DNA from: Spirosoma endbachense
GTDB taxonomy: Bacteria > Bacteroidota > Bacteroidia > Cytophagales > Spirosomataceae
Direction of reading: 5' to 3'
NCBI RefSeq assembly: GCF_010233585.1
Contig: NZ_CP045997.1
Location: 8,456,149-8,520,148 of the forward strand
Length of the DNA: 64,000 bases
Shown here: positions 36,314-45,384 of the stretch, piece by piece
How positions within the stretch are numbered: the first letter of the stretch is position 1
Layout of the letters: every line of letters starts with the position of its first letter
The notes under the pieces: model-generated
The model's input: only the letters and a program-made list of their open reading frames with translations
What the model was told of the DNA's origin: nothing
Databases searched by the model: none
Made by a program: the position numbers and the translations under genes

Positions 36314-37960
36314 ATGAAGCCTTTTCTTTCGTTTGCCGTATTGATCCTGACACTGGTTTCGGTGCGGGCGCAGGAAATTCGGGAATTAGCCTGGGGCAAT
36401 CCCATAACGGTAGTCGATTTGCGAACAGAAGCAGGAAGTCAACTGGTAAACGCGAACTGGCAAAGTCTGGACGCTCAAATTAAACCAGCCTCTTTCAATG
36501 CACCCGGCCCGTCGACGACCGATAAACTCCTCCTCTATCCAACGGGTAAACCAGTCAGTACATATACACTTGAGCCACGCTGTGGAACTCCGGCCTTTCA
36601 ACAGGCGCAATGGTCAGCCGTAGCCGCAACTGATCTGGAAACCCGGCGTGGGAATGGGTTACTGAGCCACGTCTGGTATCGAACAACTATAACGATTCCC
36701 GCAACAGTTGGAACAGTTCCCGTAACGGGTTCGCGGGTTCTGTTTGAACTTGTAGCCGACGATTACAGCGAGGTCTGGGTAAATGGCACGCTCCGAAAAT
36801 CGTTTGGGGCCAGGGCCAATGGTGTTATCAATGGCTATAACGCCCGACAGCGCGTATGGCTCACGGATAGTGCCAAACCCGGCGAAACGATCGAATTGGC
36901 CGTGCTGGTAACGAACGGCCCTATCGCCGATTTGCCCAACAACTACGTCTGGATTCGGAGTGCAACCCTCGATTTTTATGCTGAAAAGCCGATACCAGCA
37001 GAGTGGAAGAACCTCGGCCTGTTAACAATGGTACAGGATGAATTGAAACAGGTGATGGACCCCAGCACCCGGATTCAGAAAGTAGCTGATGGGTTTCAAT
37101 TTACCGAAGGGCCGGTATGGCACCCTGACGGCTATCTGCTCTTCAGCGATCCAAACGCCAACGTCATCTACAAGCACGACCCGGCAATGGGTAACATAAC
37201 GGTGTACATGACTAAAACGGGCTATACTGGTTTCGACATCGGCGAGTACCACCAGCCAGGTTCCAACGGACTGGCCATTGACCCCGCTGGCCATTTGATT
37301 GTGTGTCAGCACGGGAATCGGCGGATAATCCGCGACGAAATCAAAGGGCCAATGACCATTTTATCGGATGGTTACGACAGTAAAAAACTGAATAGCCCCA
37401 ACGATCTGACCGTAAAAAGTAATGGTGATGTGTATTTCACCGACCCGCCCTATGGTCTGCCAAATGCCTTTGCCGATTCACGTAAAGAGCAACCTCATTC
37501 GGGTGTATACCGCATCCGAAACGGCAAAACCGATTTATTGACGACCAATTTAGGTGGTCCAAACGGGATTGCATTTTCGCCCGACGAAAAATACCTCTAC
37601 GTCTCCAACTGGGACATTCGGGACATTCACAATACCAAAACGCTCTGGCGCTTTGAGGTAAAACCCGATGGCACACTAACAAATGGCAAGGTTTTCTTCG
37701 ACATGAACAACACCGACGATGACGAGGCTTTAGACGGCATCAAAGTCGATACGAAGGGGTACATTTTTGCTTCAGCACCGGGTGGTGTCTGGATCATTTC
37801 GCCCGAAGGGAAGTATCTCGGCAAAATCATCGGCCCCGAACGCCCGGCCAACATGGCCTGGGGAGACGACGGCAAAACGCTCTACCTCACGGCCCATACT
37901 GGCTTATACAAAATCAGAACGCTCAACGGAGGAAAACTAGCGAAGCCAATGGATTATTAA
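36314..37960 (+). CDS. Exported SMP-30/gluconolactonase with N-terminal sandwich domain
   Basis: A 548-residue protein with signal peptide (FAVLILTLVSVRAQ). Residues about 30-225 look like a galactose-binding-type beta-sandwich (SHVWYRTTITIPATVG, LFELVADDYSEVWVNGTLRK). Residues about 255-545 are a six-bladed SMP-30/gluconolactonase propeller with metal ligands in FTEGPVWHPDGYLLFSD, the GSNGLAID turn, NSPNDLTVKSNGDVYFTDPP and EALDGIKVDTKG. It should hydrolyse a sugar lactone in the periplasm. Domain fusion and location next to a GMC oxidoreductase support carbohydrate oxidation. Confidence 0.9.
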   Translation: MKPFLSFAVLILTLVSVRAQEIRELAWGNPITVVDLRTEAGSQLVNANWQSLDAQIKPASFNAPGPSTTDKLLLYPTGKPVSTYTLEPRCGTPAFQQAQWSAVAATDLETRRGNGLLSHVWYRTTITIPATVGTVPVTGSRVLFELVADDYSEVWVNGTLRKSFGARANGVINGYNARQRVWLTDSAKPGETIELAVLVTNGPIADLPNNYVWIRSATLDFYAEKPIPAEWKNLGLLTMVQDELKQVMDPSTRIQKVADGFQFTEGPVWHPDGYLLFSDPNANVIYKHDPAMGNITVYMTKTGYTGFDIGEYHQPGSNGLAIDPAGHLIVCQHGNRRIIRDEIKGPMTILSDGYDSKKLNSPNDLTVKSNGDVYFTDPPYGLPNAFADSRKEQPHSGVYRIRNGKTDLLTTNLGGPNGIAFSPDEKYLYVSNWDIRDIHNTKTLWRFEVKPDGTLTNGKVFFDMNNTDDDEALDGIKVDTKGYIFASAPGGVWIISPEGKYLGKIIGPERPANMAWGDDGKTLYLTAHTGLYKIRTLNGGKLAKPMDY

Positions 37961-38049
37961 GGATATCGTCCGGCCTGTGTCAGCAATTGGCGTAAAATCA
38001 CAAGATCAGCCTGGTTGAAGCGAAGTATTTTAATTGTAGCCTGTCCGAT

Positions 38050-38367
38050 TCAAGTTAGGGAAATAATCTCTCCGTCAACAGTCTGAAAATGAGAAGCCCA
38101 CTCATGGATCCTCGGATTAAACAGGCGAACAATGTCGTTGTAATCGTCAAGAATCGTCGTCAGGTCAGACCCTTTATGATTGTTACAGTGCGGACAGGAG
38201 AACGCTAGATTTTCAGGTTCATTACCGCCCCCGTGTTTGATACTAACAATATGGTCAACCTCGAACGAGAAAAACAAATCGTCCTCATGAAACCGACAGT
38301 ATTCACATCGATGCTCTGCACGATTAGCCACCAATTCCCGAACCTTAGCGGGTATTGCCTGTCTCAT
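38050..38367 (-). CDS. HNH endonuclease
   Basis: A 105-residue protein that is essentially one HNH domain: zinc CEYC near residue 20, then VDHIVSIKHGGGNEPENLAF with the catalytic His-His/Asn set, and the second zinc pair CPHCNNHKG. Free-standing HNH proteins of this type occur in many bacteria with unknown targets. Its start overlaps the preceding small gene by 4 bases (38364-38367), so they form a tight pair. Confidence 0.9.
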   Translation of the reverse strand: MRQAIPAKVRELVANRAEHRCEYCRFHEDDLFFSFEVDHIVSIKHGGGNEPENLAFSCPHCNNHKGSDLTTILDDYNDIVRLFNPRIHEWASHFQTVDGEIISLT

Positions 38368-38600
38368 TTCGTTAACAAGAGCCGGGCGCGGGCTTTAGTT
38401 AAACTGATAAATAAATCCAGCGTCAAAAACTGCTCCAGTTCAACGCTCTCTTCGCTTGTGATAATTCCATCTTTTTTTCGATCAACCAGGGTTTCGAGCC
38501 GGGCAGATAGATGGGGCGATGCTTTTAGCGTAACGATTTTGTCGGGAGCCATCTGGGCCATTTGGATAGCCACGTCGCCGAAGGCTTCAGTAACACTCAT
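38364..38600 (-). CDS. Small partner protein of the HNH nuclease
   Basis: A 78-residue acidic, helical protein from the ATG at 38600 (a longer frame to 38645 is less likely). The pattern MAPDKIVTLKASPHLSARLE, then EESVELEQFLTLDLFISLTK and ARARLLL, is one I associate with short proteins encoded just before HNH nucleases in cyanobacteria and other bacteria. The 4-base overlap implies coupled translation. An inhibitor or antitoxin role is conceivable but not shown. Confidence 0.7.
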   Translation of the reverse strand: MSVTEAFGDVAIQMAQMAPDKIVTLKASPHLSARLETLVDRKKDGIITSEESVELEQFLTLDLFISLTKARARLLLTK

Positions 38601-38665
38601 AACCAGGTCGGTTGGGGTTGTATCAAAACTACAAAAAACAGTCACTTTTCAAGGTAATATCTCTC

Positions 38666-39481
38666 ATGTTTCAGAAACCAAATCAACGATTAGTTGGCCA
38701 GACAGCCATTGTCACCGGTGCCAGCTCGGGCATTGGTAAAGCGACTGCCATTGCGTTAGCCAGTGAAGGAGCCAGCGTTGTGATCAACTACATTGGCAAC
38801 CCAGCCGGGGCAGAAGAAGCTGCCAGCCTGATTCAGGAAAACGGTGGTCAGGCACTGCTCGCACAGGCTGACGTGAGTAAAGAAGATCAGGTACAGCGGA
38901 TGTTTGCCGATGCGGTTGATGCCTTCGGTACGGTCGATATTCTGGTGGCGAATGCAGGCTTGCAGAAGGATGCAAAATTTATCGACATGACGCTCAAAGA
39001 CTGGCAGTTTGTGCTGGATGTGAACCTGACTGGTCAATTTTTATGCGCCCGCGAAGCCGCCCGTGAGTTCCTGCGTCGTGGTACACGCCCGGACGTTTCG
39101 CAGTCTATCGGCAAAATTATCTGTATGAGTTCAGTCCACGAAATTATTCCCTGGGCAGGCCATTCGAACTATGCAGCCTCCAAAGGTGGGGTGATGCTGC
39201 TTATGAAATCCATTGCGCAGGAGTTGGGTGGCTACAAAATTCGGGTCAACAGTGTAGCTCCTGGCGCTATTCGAACACCCATCAACCGGGGAGCCTGGGA
39301 AACACCACAAGCCCTGTCGAGTCTCATGCGGCTCATTCCCTACAAACGAATCGGCGAAACTTCCGACATTGGCTCGACCGTTGCCTGGCTTTGCTCCGAC
39401 GAAGCCGATTACATTCACGGCCATACCCTCGTTGTCGATGGTGGCATGACGCTGTATCCTGGTTTTGAAGATAATGGGTAA
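38666..39481 (+). CDS. SDR family oxidoreductase (glucose 1-dehydrogenase-like)
   Basis: A 271-residue SDR from the ATG at 38666 (the in-frame start at 38612 is not supported by family N termini). Motifs: GASSGIGKATAIALA, VANAGLQKDA, catalytic Ser in CMSSVHEIIPWAGH, Tyr and Lys in NYAASKGGVMLLMKSIAQEL, PGAIRTPIN and HGHTLVVDGGMTLYPGF. The MTLYPGF end and the VHEIIPW stretch are typical of glucose 1-dehydrogenase-like SDRs. It lies upstream of the glycoside-hydrolase group, separated by repeat copy C, and diverges from the HNH pair. Confidence 0.9.
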   Translation: MFQKPNQRLVGQTAIVTGASSGIGKATAIALASEGASVVINYIGNPAGAEEAASLIQENGGQALLAQADVSKEDQVQRMFADAVDAFGTVDILVANAGLQKDAKFIDMTLKDWQFVLDVNLTGQFLCAREAAREFLRRGTRPDVSQSIGKIICMSSVHEIIPWAGHSNYAASKGGVMLLMKSIAQELGGYKIRVNSVAPGAIRTPINRGAWETPQALSSLMRLIPYKRIGETSDIGSTVAWLCSDEADYIHGHTLVVDGGMTLYPGFEDNG

Positions 39482-39570
39482 TAAAATAATTTCTGTTTAC
39501 ACCCGTCCGCTGCAGGGGTTGGCTGACGCAAAATATAGCCAATGCCCCCGCCTAACAGAAAGCCGTTTCA

Positions 39571-39714
39571 CTGATTCAGTGGTGTCGGGTTCTCAAACCC
39601 GACACAGAGAAGACGGTTCGCCATGGCGATTCTTAAAACCTCGTAAGCATGATATGAACAAGGTTTTAAGAAACCTCTCTCGTCGGGTTTGAGAACCCGA
39701 CACCACTGAATCAG
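39571..39714. repeat. Dispersed hairpin repeat, type 1, copy C
   Basis: A 144-bp element with perfect 33-bp terminal inverted repeats (39571-39603 and 39682-39714); each arm holds its own hairpin (GTCGGGTTT, TGAG or CTCA loop, AACCCGAC). The interior carries GACGGTTCGCCATGGCGAT (39612-39630), the reverse complement of the module in copies A and B (18 of 19), so the interior is inverted relative to them. It lies 75 bases before the GH63-like gene. Confidence 0.85.
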
Positions 39715-39789
39715 CTGACTGTACCAAAGTATAAACCATCTGGTCATGAGACGCAGGCAGGCATCTCTACAAACACCAAACCTTTTCTA

Positions 39790-42438
39790 ATGAAACCGCA
39801 AAAAAAGCAAACACGTCAATCAGCCGAACAGCTTCGGTTGCAGGAGCAATATACTGGTCAATACGACTGGCTGCATTGGGGTCCTTATCTGTCGGAACGG
39901 CAGTGGGGAACCGTCCGCGAAGATTACAGCACCCATGGAAACGCCTGGGAGTATTTTACACACGATCATTCCCGTTCGCGGGCTTATCGCTGGGGTGAAG
40001 ATGGGATTGCCGGTATTTCGGACGACAAACAACGGCTATGTTTTGCACTGGCGTTCTGGAATGGTCATGACCCGATCCTGAAAGAGCGGCTCTTCGGGCT
40101 AACGGGCAATGAAGGCAATCATGGCGAAGACGTGAAGGAACTGTACTATTACCTGGACAGTACGCCGACACATTCCTATATGAAACACCTCTACAAGTAT
40201 CCGCAACGGGCTTTCCCCTATGCTGATCTTGTTGAGACGAATCGTTACCGCGACCGCAATCAACCTGAATATGAGCTGTTGGACACCGGCATTTTTGACG
40301 AAAGTCGGTATTTCGACATATTCACGGAGTATGCTAAAGCCGCTGACCATGATATCCTGATTCGGATTACTGCCTATAATCGAGGTTCTGAAGCAGCTCC
40401 ATTGCATCTGTTGCCAACGCTCTGGTTTCGGAATGGCTGGTCATTTGGGCAGCTCGACAGAAAGCCACGCATCCGGCGAGGTCCAGACGGAGAAGGCTCT
40501 GGTAGTGTGACCACTGAGCATCCTGAACAGGGCGACTATACGCTGTATTTTGAGCAGACCGACAAAGTGCTGTTTACTGAAAATGAGACCAATACAGACC
40601 GTTTGTTTGGCGTTCCAAATGCACATCCGTTTACCAAAGATGCTTTTCACCAGGCCATCATTGGTGGCGCTATCGACGGAGTAACGCAACGAGTTGAAGG
40701 ATCAAAAGTGGCCCCCCTTTATCAGGTTATCATACCTGCCGGCGAATCCATTACGATAAAACTACGGCTGACACAAGCCACGAACAGTCAACCTCTGGGG
40801 GCTGAATTTGACGAACTTTTCGCCAGACGTATTGCAGAAGCCGACCAGTTTTATGCCGCCATTCAGGCACAGAAAGCCGATGCCGAAACGAAACAGATTC
40901 AGCGACAGGCCTTTGCAGGAATGCTCTGGTCAAAGCAGTTTTATCATATTGATATACCACAGTGGCTCAACGGCGACCCCGGCCAGCCTGCTCCGGCTAC
41001 CGAACGCAAAAACGGTCGTAATCATCAATGGCGGACGCTCAATAATGAGGACATCATTTCAATGCCCGACAAATGGGAGTATCCTTGGTATGCGGCCTGG
41101 GATCTGGCTTTTCATTGCGTACCATTGGCCCGAATAGATCCTCAATTTGCTAAAAATCAACTGATTCTGTTTTTGCGCGAGTGGTACATGCATCCAAACG
41201 GGCAGCTGCCCGCTTACGAATGGGCTTTTGGTGATGTAAACCCACCCGTTCATGCCTGGTCGTGCCTGGCGGTTTACAAGCTAGATGCCGAACGGACGGG
41301 CGTGGGCGACGTAGATTTTCTGAAACGGGTATTTCAGAAACTGCTGCTCAATTTTACGTGGTGGGTGAACCGCAAAGACGCAAAAGGCAACAACGTATTC
41401 GAAGGTGGATTTCTGGGTTTAGACAACATTGGTGTATTTGACCGCAGCAATCAGATTCCCGGTGGGGGTCGGCTCGAACAGGCCGATGGTACAAGCTGGA
41501 TGGCGATGTATTGCCTGAATATGCTGGAAATGGCACTCGAAATCGCCAAAACCGATGTCACATACGAGGACGTCGCAACCAAGTTTTTTGAGCATTTCGT
41601 TTACATTGCCGAATCGCTCAACCGCATGGGCGAAGACTGGGATGGCTCCTGGGATGAGAATGAGGGGTTCTTTTACGATATTCTGGAACTGCCCGGCGAT
41701 CACTATATTCCACTGAAGATCAGATCATTAGTGGGCCTTTCTACCATGTTTGCCGTCCTGAAAATTCCGAAAAGTATCTTTACCAAACTGCCTGATTTCA
41801 CCAAACGGATGCGCTGGTTTCAGCAGTATCAGAAGCAGGGCAAGATGCATGTGGTTGTCGATGACATTGCCGAAAACGAAGATCTGCTGTTGACATTGAT
41901 TCCGCCGGAGCGGTTAGAGCGATTGCTTCATGCCATGCTCGACGAACGAGAGTTTCTGGCACCGGGTGGTATTCGGTCTATCTCAAAAATCCACGAAAAT
42001 GGCTACTCAGTGCATATCGACGGACAGGAATTTGGTCTGCGCTACGAACCCGGCGAATCGTCGAGCGGGCTTTTTGGCGGCAACTCCAACTGGAGAGGAC
42101 CGATCTGGATGCCGATGAATTACCTGCTCATTTGCGCCCTCCGAACGTATCATAGCTACTACGGCGATCAGGTACGGGTTGAGTTTCCGACAGGCTCTGG
42201 CCACCGGGTAGCACTTGGCGAAGCGGCTTCTATGCTGGCTCAGCGGCTAACGGGCATTTTTCAACCCGATACCAACGGCCATCGGCCGGTCAACGGCAAG
42301 GAAAACCGGTATGCCACTGACCCGCACTTCAAAGATCTCGTCTTGTTCTACGAATATTTTCACGGCGACAATTCCCAAGGCGTGGGTGCCAGCCACCAAA
42401 CGGGCTGGACCGGCGTAGTCGCCGATCTGATTGGCTAA
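39790..42438 (+). CDS. GH63-like (MGH1-type) glycoside hydrolase
   Basis: An 882-residue cytosolic protein without signal peptide, of the GH63/MGH1-like (alpha/alpha)6-barrel type. Recognisable stretches: WGPYLSERQWGTVREDYS near the N terminus, YYYLDSTPTHSYMKHLYKYP, then in the catalytic half WEYPWYAAWDLAFHCVPLA, NGQLPAYEWAFGDVNPPVHA and GPIWMPMNYLLICAL. Acidic residues in AAWDLAFH and YEWAFGD are likely catalytic or binding. Relatives act as alpha-glucosidase or mannosylglycerate-type hydrolases. It is followed by an amylo-1,6-glucosidase-like gene, so a role in storage or compatible-solute sugar turnover is likely. Confidence 0.85.
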   Translation: MKPQKKQTRQSAEQLRLQEQYTGQYDWLHWGPYLSERQWGTVREDYSTHGNAWEYFTHDHSRSRAYRWGEDGIAGISDDKQRLCFALAFWNGHDPILKERLFGLTGNEGNHGEDVKELYYYLDSTPTHSYMKHLYKYPQRAFPYADLVETNRYRDRNQPEYELLDTGIFDESRYFDIFTEYAKAADHDILIRITAYNRGSEAAPLHLLPTLWFRNGWSFGQLDRKPRIRRGPDGEGSGSVTTEHPEQGDYTLYFEQTDKVLFTENETNTDRLFGVPNAHPFTKDAFHQAIIGGAIDGVTQRVEGSKVAPLYQVIIPAGESITIKLRLTQATNSQPLGAEFDELFARRIAEADQFYAAIQAQKADAETKQIQRQAFAGMLWSKQFYHIDIPQWLNGDPGQPAPATERKNGRNHQWRTLNNEDIISMPDKWEYPWYAAWDLAFHCVPLARIDPQFAKNQLILFLREWYMHPNGQLPAYEWAFGDVNPPVHAWSCLAVYKLDAERTGVGDVDFLKRVFQKLLLNFTWWVNRKDAKGNNVFEGGFLGLDNIGVFDRSNQIPGGGRLEQADGTSWMAMYCLNMLEMALEIAKTDVTYEDVATKFFEHFVYIAESLNRMGEDWDGSWDENEGFFYDILELPGDHYIPLKIRSLVGLSTMFAVLKIPKSIFTKLPDFTKRMRWFQQYQKQGKMHVVVDDIAENEDLLLTLIPPERLERLLHAMLDEREFLAPGGIRSISKIHENGYSVHIDGQEFGLRYEPGESSSGLFGGNSNWRGPIWMPMNYLLICALRTYHSYYGDQVRVEFPTGSGHRVALGEAASMLAQRLTGIFQPDTNGHRPVNGKENRYATDPHFKDLVLFYEYFHGDNSQGVGASHQTGWTGVVADLIG

Positions 42439-42458
42439 GAACGCCAGTTTTCTGGTTC

Positions 42459-42513
42459 GGTGGTTCGTGATGTCAGTTTTGAGAAACTGACATCACAAAA
42501 AACCGACACCACG
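42459..42513. repeat. Dispersed hairpin repeat, type 1, short copy D
   Basis: A short form of the type 1 repeat: a perfect 13-bp stem with TGAG loop at 42467-42496 (GTGATGTCAGTTT / AAACTGACATCAC), flanked by GGTGGTTCG and CCGACACCAC. It lies between the GH63-like gene and the amylo-glucosidase gene, so copies C and D bracket the GH63-like gene. Confidence 0.75.
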
Positions 42514-42590
42514 CTATCATGCTAAACAGGCACCACAAGAAGTCGGCGGGCCAGCCAGCCAACCAACTACAAATACCAAACCCAAACCTT

Positions 42591-44621
42591 ATGCATTACG
42601 TTCTAACCAGCAATTTTGATGACATCGCCCAGCGCGAATGGCTCATCACCAATGGGTTGGGGGGCTATGCCAGCAGTACACTGGCAGGGGCCAATTCCCG
42701 ACGGTATCATGGATTACTTGTTGCCGCGCAGCACCCACCCACCGACCGGCAGGTGCTGGTCTCGAAAGTTGACGAAACGCTGTTGACGGAGCAGGGTGCA
42801 GTTGCTTTGTCGAGCAATCGTTATGGCGACTTTGTTCATCCGCAGGGCTGGCAACACCTGGTCTCTTTCGAACGATTGCCATTACCCAAATGGGTTTATC
42901 AGGCAGGAGAACATCGCATTTCTAAAACCGTGTTTATGGTACAAATGGCCAACACAACAATGGTTGTTTACCAAAACCTCGGCAAAAAGGCGGTTACGCT
43001 TCAGCTAATGCCGTTGTTCGTTCAGCGTGATTACCATAGCCTGTTTCACCAGAGCGACTATGCGAACTACTACATTGCTCAGACCTATCCCTACCTGAAA
43101 CTCTATGCTCATTATGGAGCAGCACCTGTGTATTGGGCGTTTTCATCAGGAGCGTTTACCGAAAATCGCGCCTGGTATAATCAGTTTACGTACCGGGAAG
43201 AACAACAGCGCGGCCTGGATTTCACGGAAGATGCTTATTCAATTGGCCATGTAGAGACCCGATTGGAGCCGGGCGAAGAGTGTTTTCTTACCTTTTCGAC
43301 CGACGAGAAACTCCTGATTCCGGCCCCCGCCGACCTAAGGGCTTCGGAAGTCAGGCGAGTCGAAGAGCTTCGCCAAAGCCAGACTGAACCGTTTTTACAG
43401 GATCTGGTCGCTTCGGCCAACCAGTTCATCGTACAGCGACAATCAACCGGATCGCCGGCCGCCGGATCGCCGGCCGCTCAAAGCGAGACGATTATTGCGG
43501 GCTATCACTGGTTTACCGATTGGGGGCGCGACACAATGATTGCGCTACGTGGTCTGTGCATTTCGTTAGGTCATCAGCAGACAGCCCGACGGATTCTGGC
43601 CACTTTTTTTCGCTATCTGGACGATGGCATGTTGCCCAACCGCTTCCCCGACAATAGCCAGGACCCGATTGAGTACAATACCATAGACGCTACACTCTGG
43701 TTGTTTGTGGTTCTTTATGAATACCACCAGCGATTCAACGATCTGGCATTTATCGAACAGCATTTCGAGCAGTTGCTGGCTATTCTGAATGCGCACAAAA
43801 GCGGTACTCGCTATGGCATTCATGTTACCGACGATGGATTGTTATACGGCGGAAAAGGTACAGCTCAGCTGACCTGGATGGATGCCCGCGTAGGCGATTA
43901 TGTCGTAACTCCTCGCCACGGCTGCCCGGTTGAGATTAATGCACTTTGGTATAATGCGCTGAAGATCACGATTTATTTCGCAAAGCAATTGCATCGAAAA
44001 CCCGATTTATATGCGCTCATGCTCCGACGGTTTGAGGAGAGTTTTCGGCCTGCTTTCTGGAACGAGAAAGGGTATCTGAACGACGTAGTGATTCCTGGTG
44101 GATCGCCCGATAGCAGCATTCGTCCCAATCAGATCTATGCGCTCAGTTTGCCGTTTCCCCTGCTGAACAAGGCCGACCAGCAACAAATTCTGGCAACGGT
44201 CGATAAGCATTTATATACTCCTTATGGACTGCGGACGCTCGCACCCACTGATCCGGCTTTTGTGGCTGTGTATGGGGGCGACTCGTGGCTGCGCGACACT
44301 GCCTACCATCAGGGAACTGTCTGGCCGTTTTTGCTGGGCGAATACTGGCCCGCTTATTTCCGGGTTCATGGTGATTCGGTCACAATGCGTAAGCGGATGT
44401 ATACCGAACTGGCTACGTTAAAACAGCATTTTTATGAGCACGACTGTTTGTTCGGAATCTCCGAAATTTTCGACGGCTTACACCCGCAGCAAGGTCGTGG
44501 AACCGCCAATCAGGCATGGTCGGTAGGGGCCATTGTCAAACTGTTAGCAGACTATCCGGCACAATTACCCCGTATTAAAGATGCAAACTCTTCAGAAAAA
44601 CTGGTCTCTGTACCTGATTGA
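42591..44621 (+). CDS. Amylo-alpha-1,6-glucosidase (GH133, debranching type)
   Basis: A 676-residue protein from the ATG at 42591; the in-frame ATG at 42519 would add 24 low-complexity residues next to repeat D. N-terminal bis-domain of glycogen debranching enzymes: AQREWLITNGLGGYASSTLA, SRRYHGLLVAAQHPP. C-terminal GDE domain: GYHWFTDWGRDTMIALRGL, FRYLDDGMLPNRFPD, YNTIDATLWLF, TAQLTWMDARVGDYVVTPRH, GCPVEINALWYNAL and GTVWPFLLGEYW. Asp and Glu residues in DWGRD and VEINALW are the expected catalytic region. It removes alpha-1,6 branches of glycogen-like polymers. A tandem 15-bp repeat lies in the linker (43448-43477). Confidence 0.9.
   Translation: MHYVLTSNFDDIAQREWLITNGLGGYASSTLAGANSRRYHGLLVAAQHPPTDRQVLVSKVDETLLTEQGAVALSSNRYGDFVHPQGWQHLVSFERLPLPKWVYQAGEHRISKTVFMVQMANTTMVVYQNLGKKAVTLQLMPLFVQRDYHSLFHQSDYANYYIAQTYPYLKLYAHYGAAPVYWAFSSGAFTENRAWYNQFTYREEQQRGLDFTEDAYSIGHVETRLEPGEECFLTFSTDEKLLIPAPADLRASEVRRVEELRQSQTEPFLQDLVASANQFIVQRQSTGSPAAGSPAAQSETIIAGYHWFTDWGRDTMIALRGLCISLGHQQTARRILATFFRYLDDGMLPNRFPDNSQDPIEYNTIDATLWLFVVLYEYHQRFNDLAFIEQHFEQLLAILNAHKSGTRYGIHVTDDGLLYGGKGTAQLTWMDARVGDYVVTPRHGCPVEINALWYNALKITIYFAKQLHRKPDLYALMLRRFEESFRPAFWNEKGYLNDVVIPGGSPDSSIRPNQIYALSLPFPLLNKADQQQILATVDKHLYTPYGLRTLAPTDPAFVAVYGGDSWLRDTAYHQGTVWPFLLGEYWPAYFRVHGDSVTMRKRMYTELATLKQHFYEHDCLFGISEIFDGLHPQQGRGTANQAWSVGAIVKLLADYPAQLPRIKDANSSEKLVSVPD
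43448..43477 (+). repeat. Tandem 15-bp repeat inside the debranching gene
   Basis: CGGATCGCCGGCCGC occurs twice head to tail, coding for GSPAAGSPAA in the linker between the two domains of the debranching enzyme. The unit length is a multiple of three, so copy number can vary without breaking the frame. Confidence 0.85.
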
Positions 44622-45384
44622 AGCCTGGGCATTGGGGATGTTCATGATCTCAGCCTCATTGGTCGTAATTGTTGTGGAGCATCCTGCCTTTCCGATTCGG
44701 GAGGTTATCCCATCGTCCATGATTCGTCGGGCGCTGATCGGTATCGCGATGGGGCTTACGGCCATTGGCCTGATTTATTCAGGCTGGGGCAAACGGTCGG
44801 GGGCACACCTGAATCCGGCCGTTACCATTGCCCAATGGCGACTTAACCGGATCTCTACCATTGATGCGCTGGCTTACATTCTGGCGCAATTTGTTGGTGG
44901 TTCACTGGCAATTGCGTTGCTGTACTGGCTTATTCCCAATTATTTGGCCCACCCAACGGTGAACTTCGTGGCCACGCAGCCTGGCCCAACCGGTATCTGG
45001 ACAGCCTTAGGGTTCGAGTTTGCAATGGCCTTTGGGATGTTAATGATGGTGCTTACACTCAGTAACTCTTTCCGGCTGGCTCCCTTCACGGGATACTTTG
45101 TAGGCCTAGTTGTGGCGCTATACATCACCTTTGAGGCCCCTATTTCGGGGATGAGCATCAATCCGGCTCGTACGGTTAGCTCCGCTTTTTCTGCACAACT
45201 ATGGACGGGCTGGTGGCTTTATTTCGTCGGGCCTATTACGGGAATGTGGTTAGCGGGCTGGCTTTACCGGCGCAACTACCGCCGACGTTTTGGCCAGTGC
45301 CGAACCATGGCGATGCACTTGTCCGGAGAGAGAAATGGCTGCCAGAGCTATCAGGTATTGTGGTGGAGCAAAGACGAAGGATAG
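44581..45384 (+). CDS. Aquaporin / MIP family channel
   Basis: A 267-residue membrane protein with six hydrophobic helices and both pore NPA motifs: SGAHLNPAVTIAQWRL and ISGMSINPARTVSSAF. It belongs to the major intrinsic protein family (water or small polyol channel). The Asn-Pro-Ala-Arg context with a hydrophobic first half fits a water-selective channel, but selectivity is not certain. The C-terminal 45 residues are unusual: basic, with Cys (QCRTMAMHLSGERNGCQSYQ). The start overlaps the debranching gene by 41 bases, suggesting joint expression, which fits osmotic adjustment linked to sugar stores. Confidence 0.88.
   Translation: MQTLQKNWSLYLIEAWALGMFMISASLVVIVVEHPAFPIREVIPSSMIRRALIGIAMGLTAIGLIYSGWGKRSGAHLNPAVTIAQWRLNRISTIDALAYILAQFVGGSLAIALLYWLIPNYLAHPTVNFVATQPGPTGIWTALGFEFAMAFGMLMMVLTLSNSFRLAPFTGYFVGLVVALYITFEAPISGMSINPARTVSSAFSAQLWTGWWLYFVGPITGMWLAGWLYRRNYRRRFGQCRTMAMHLSGERNGCQSYQVLWWSKDEG

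Noticed and set aside
27921..42513. CRISPR array or insertion sequence for the repeated hairpins
   Set aside because: Copies are kilobases apart, lack regular spacers, and contain no transposase gene.
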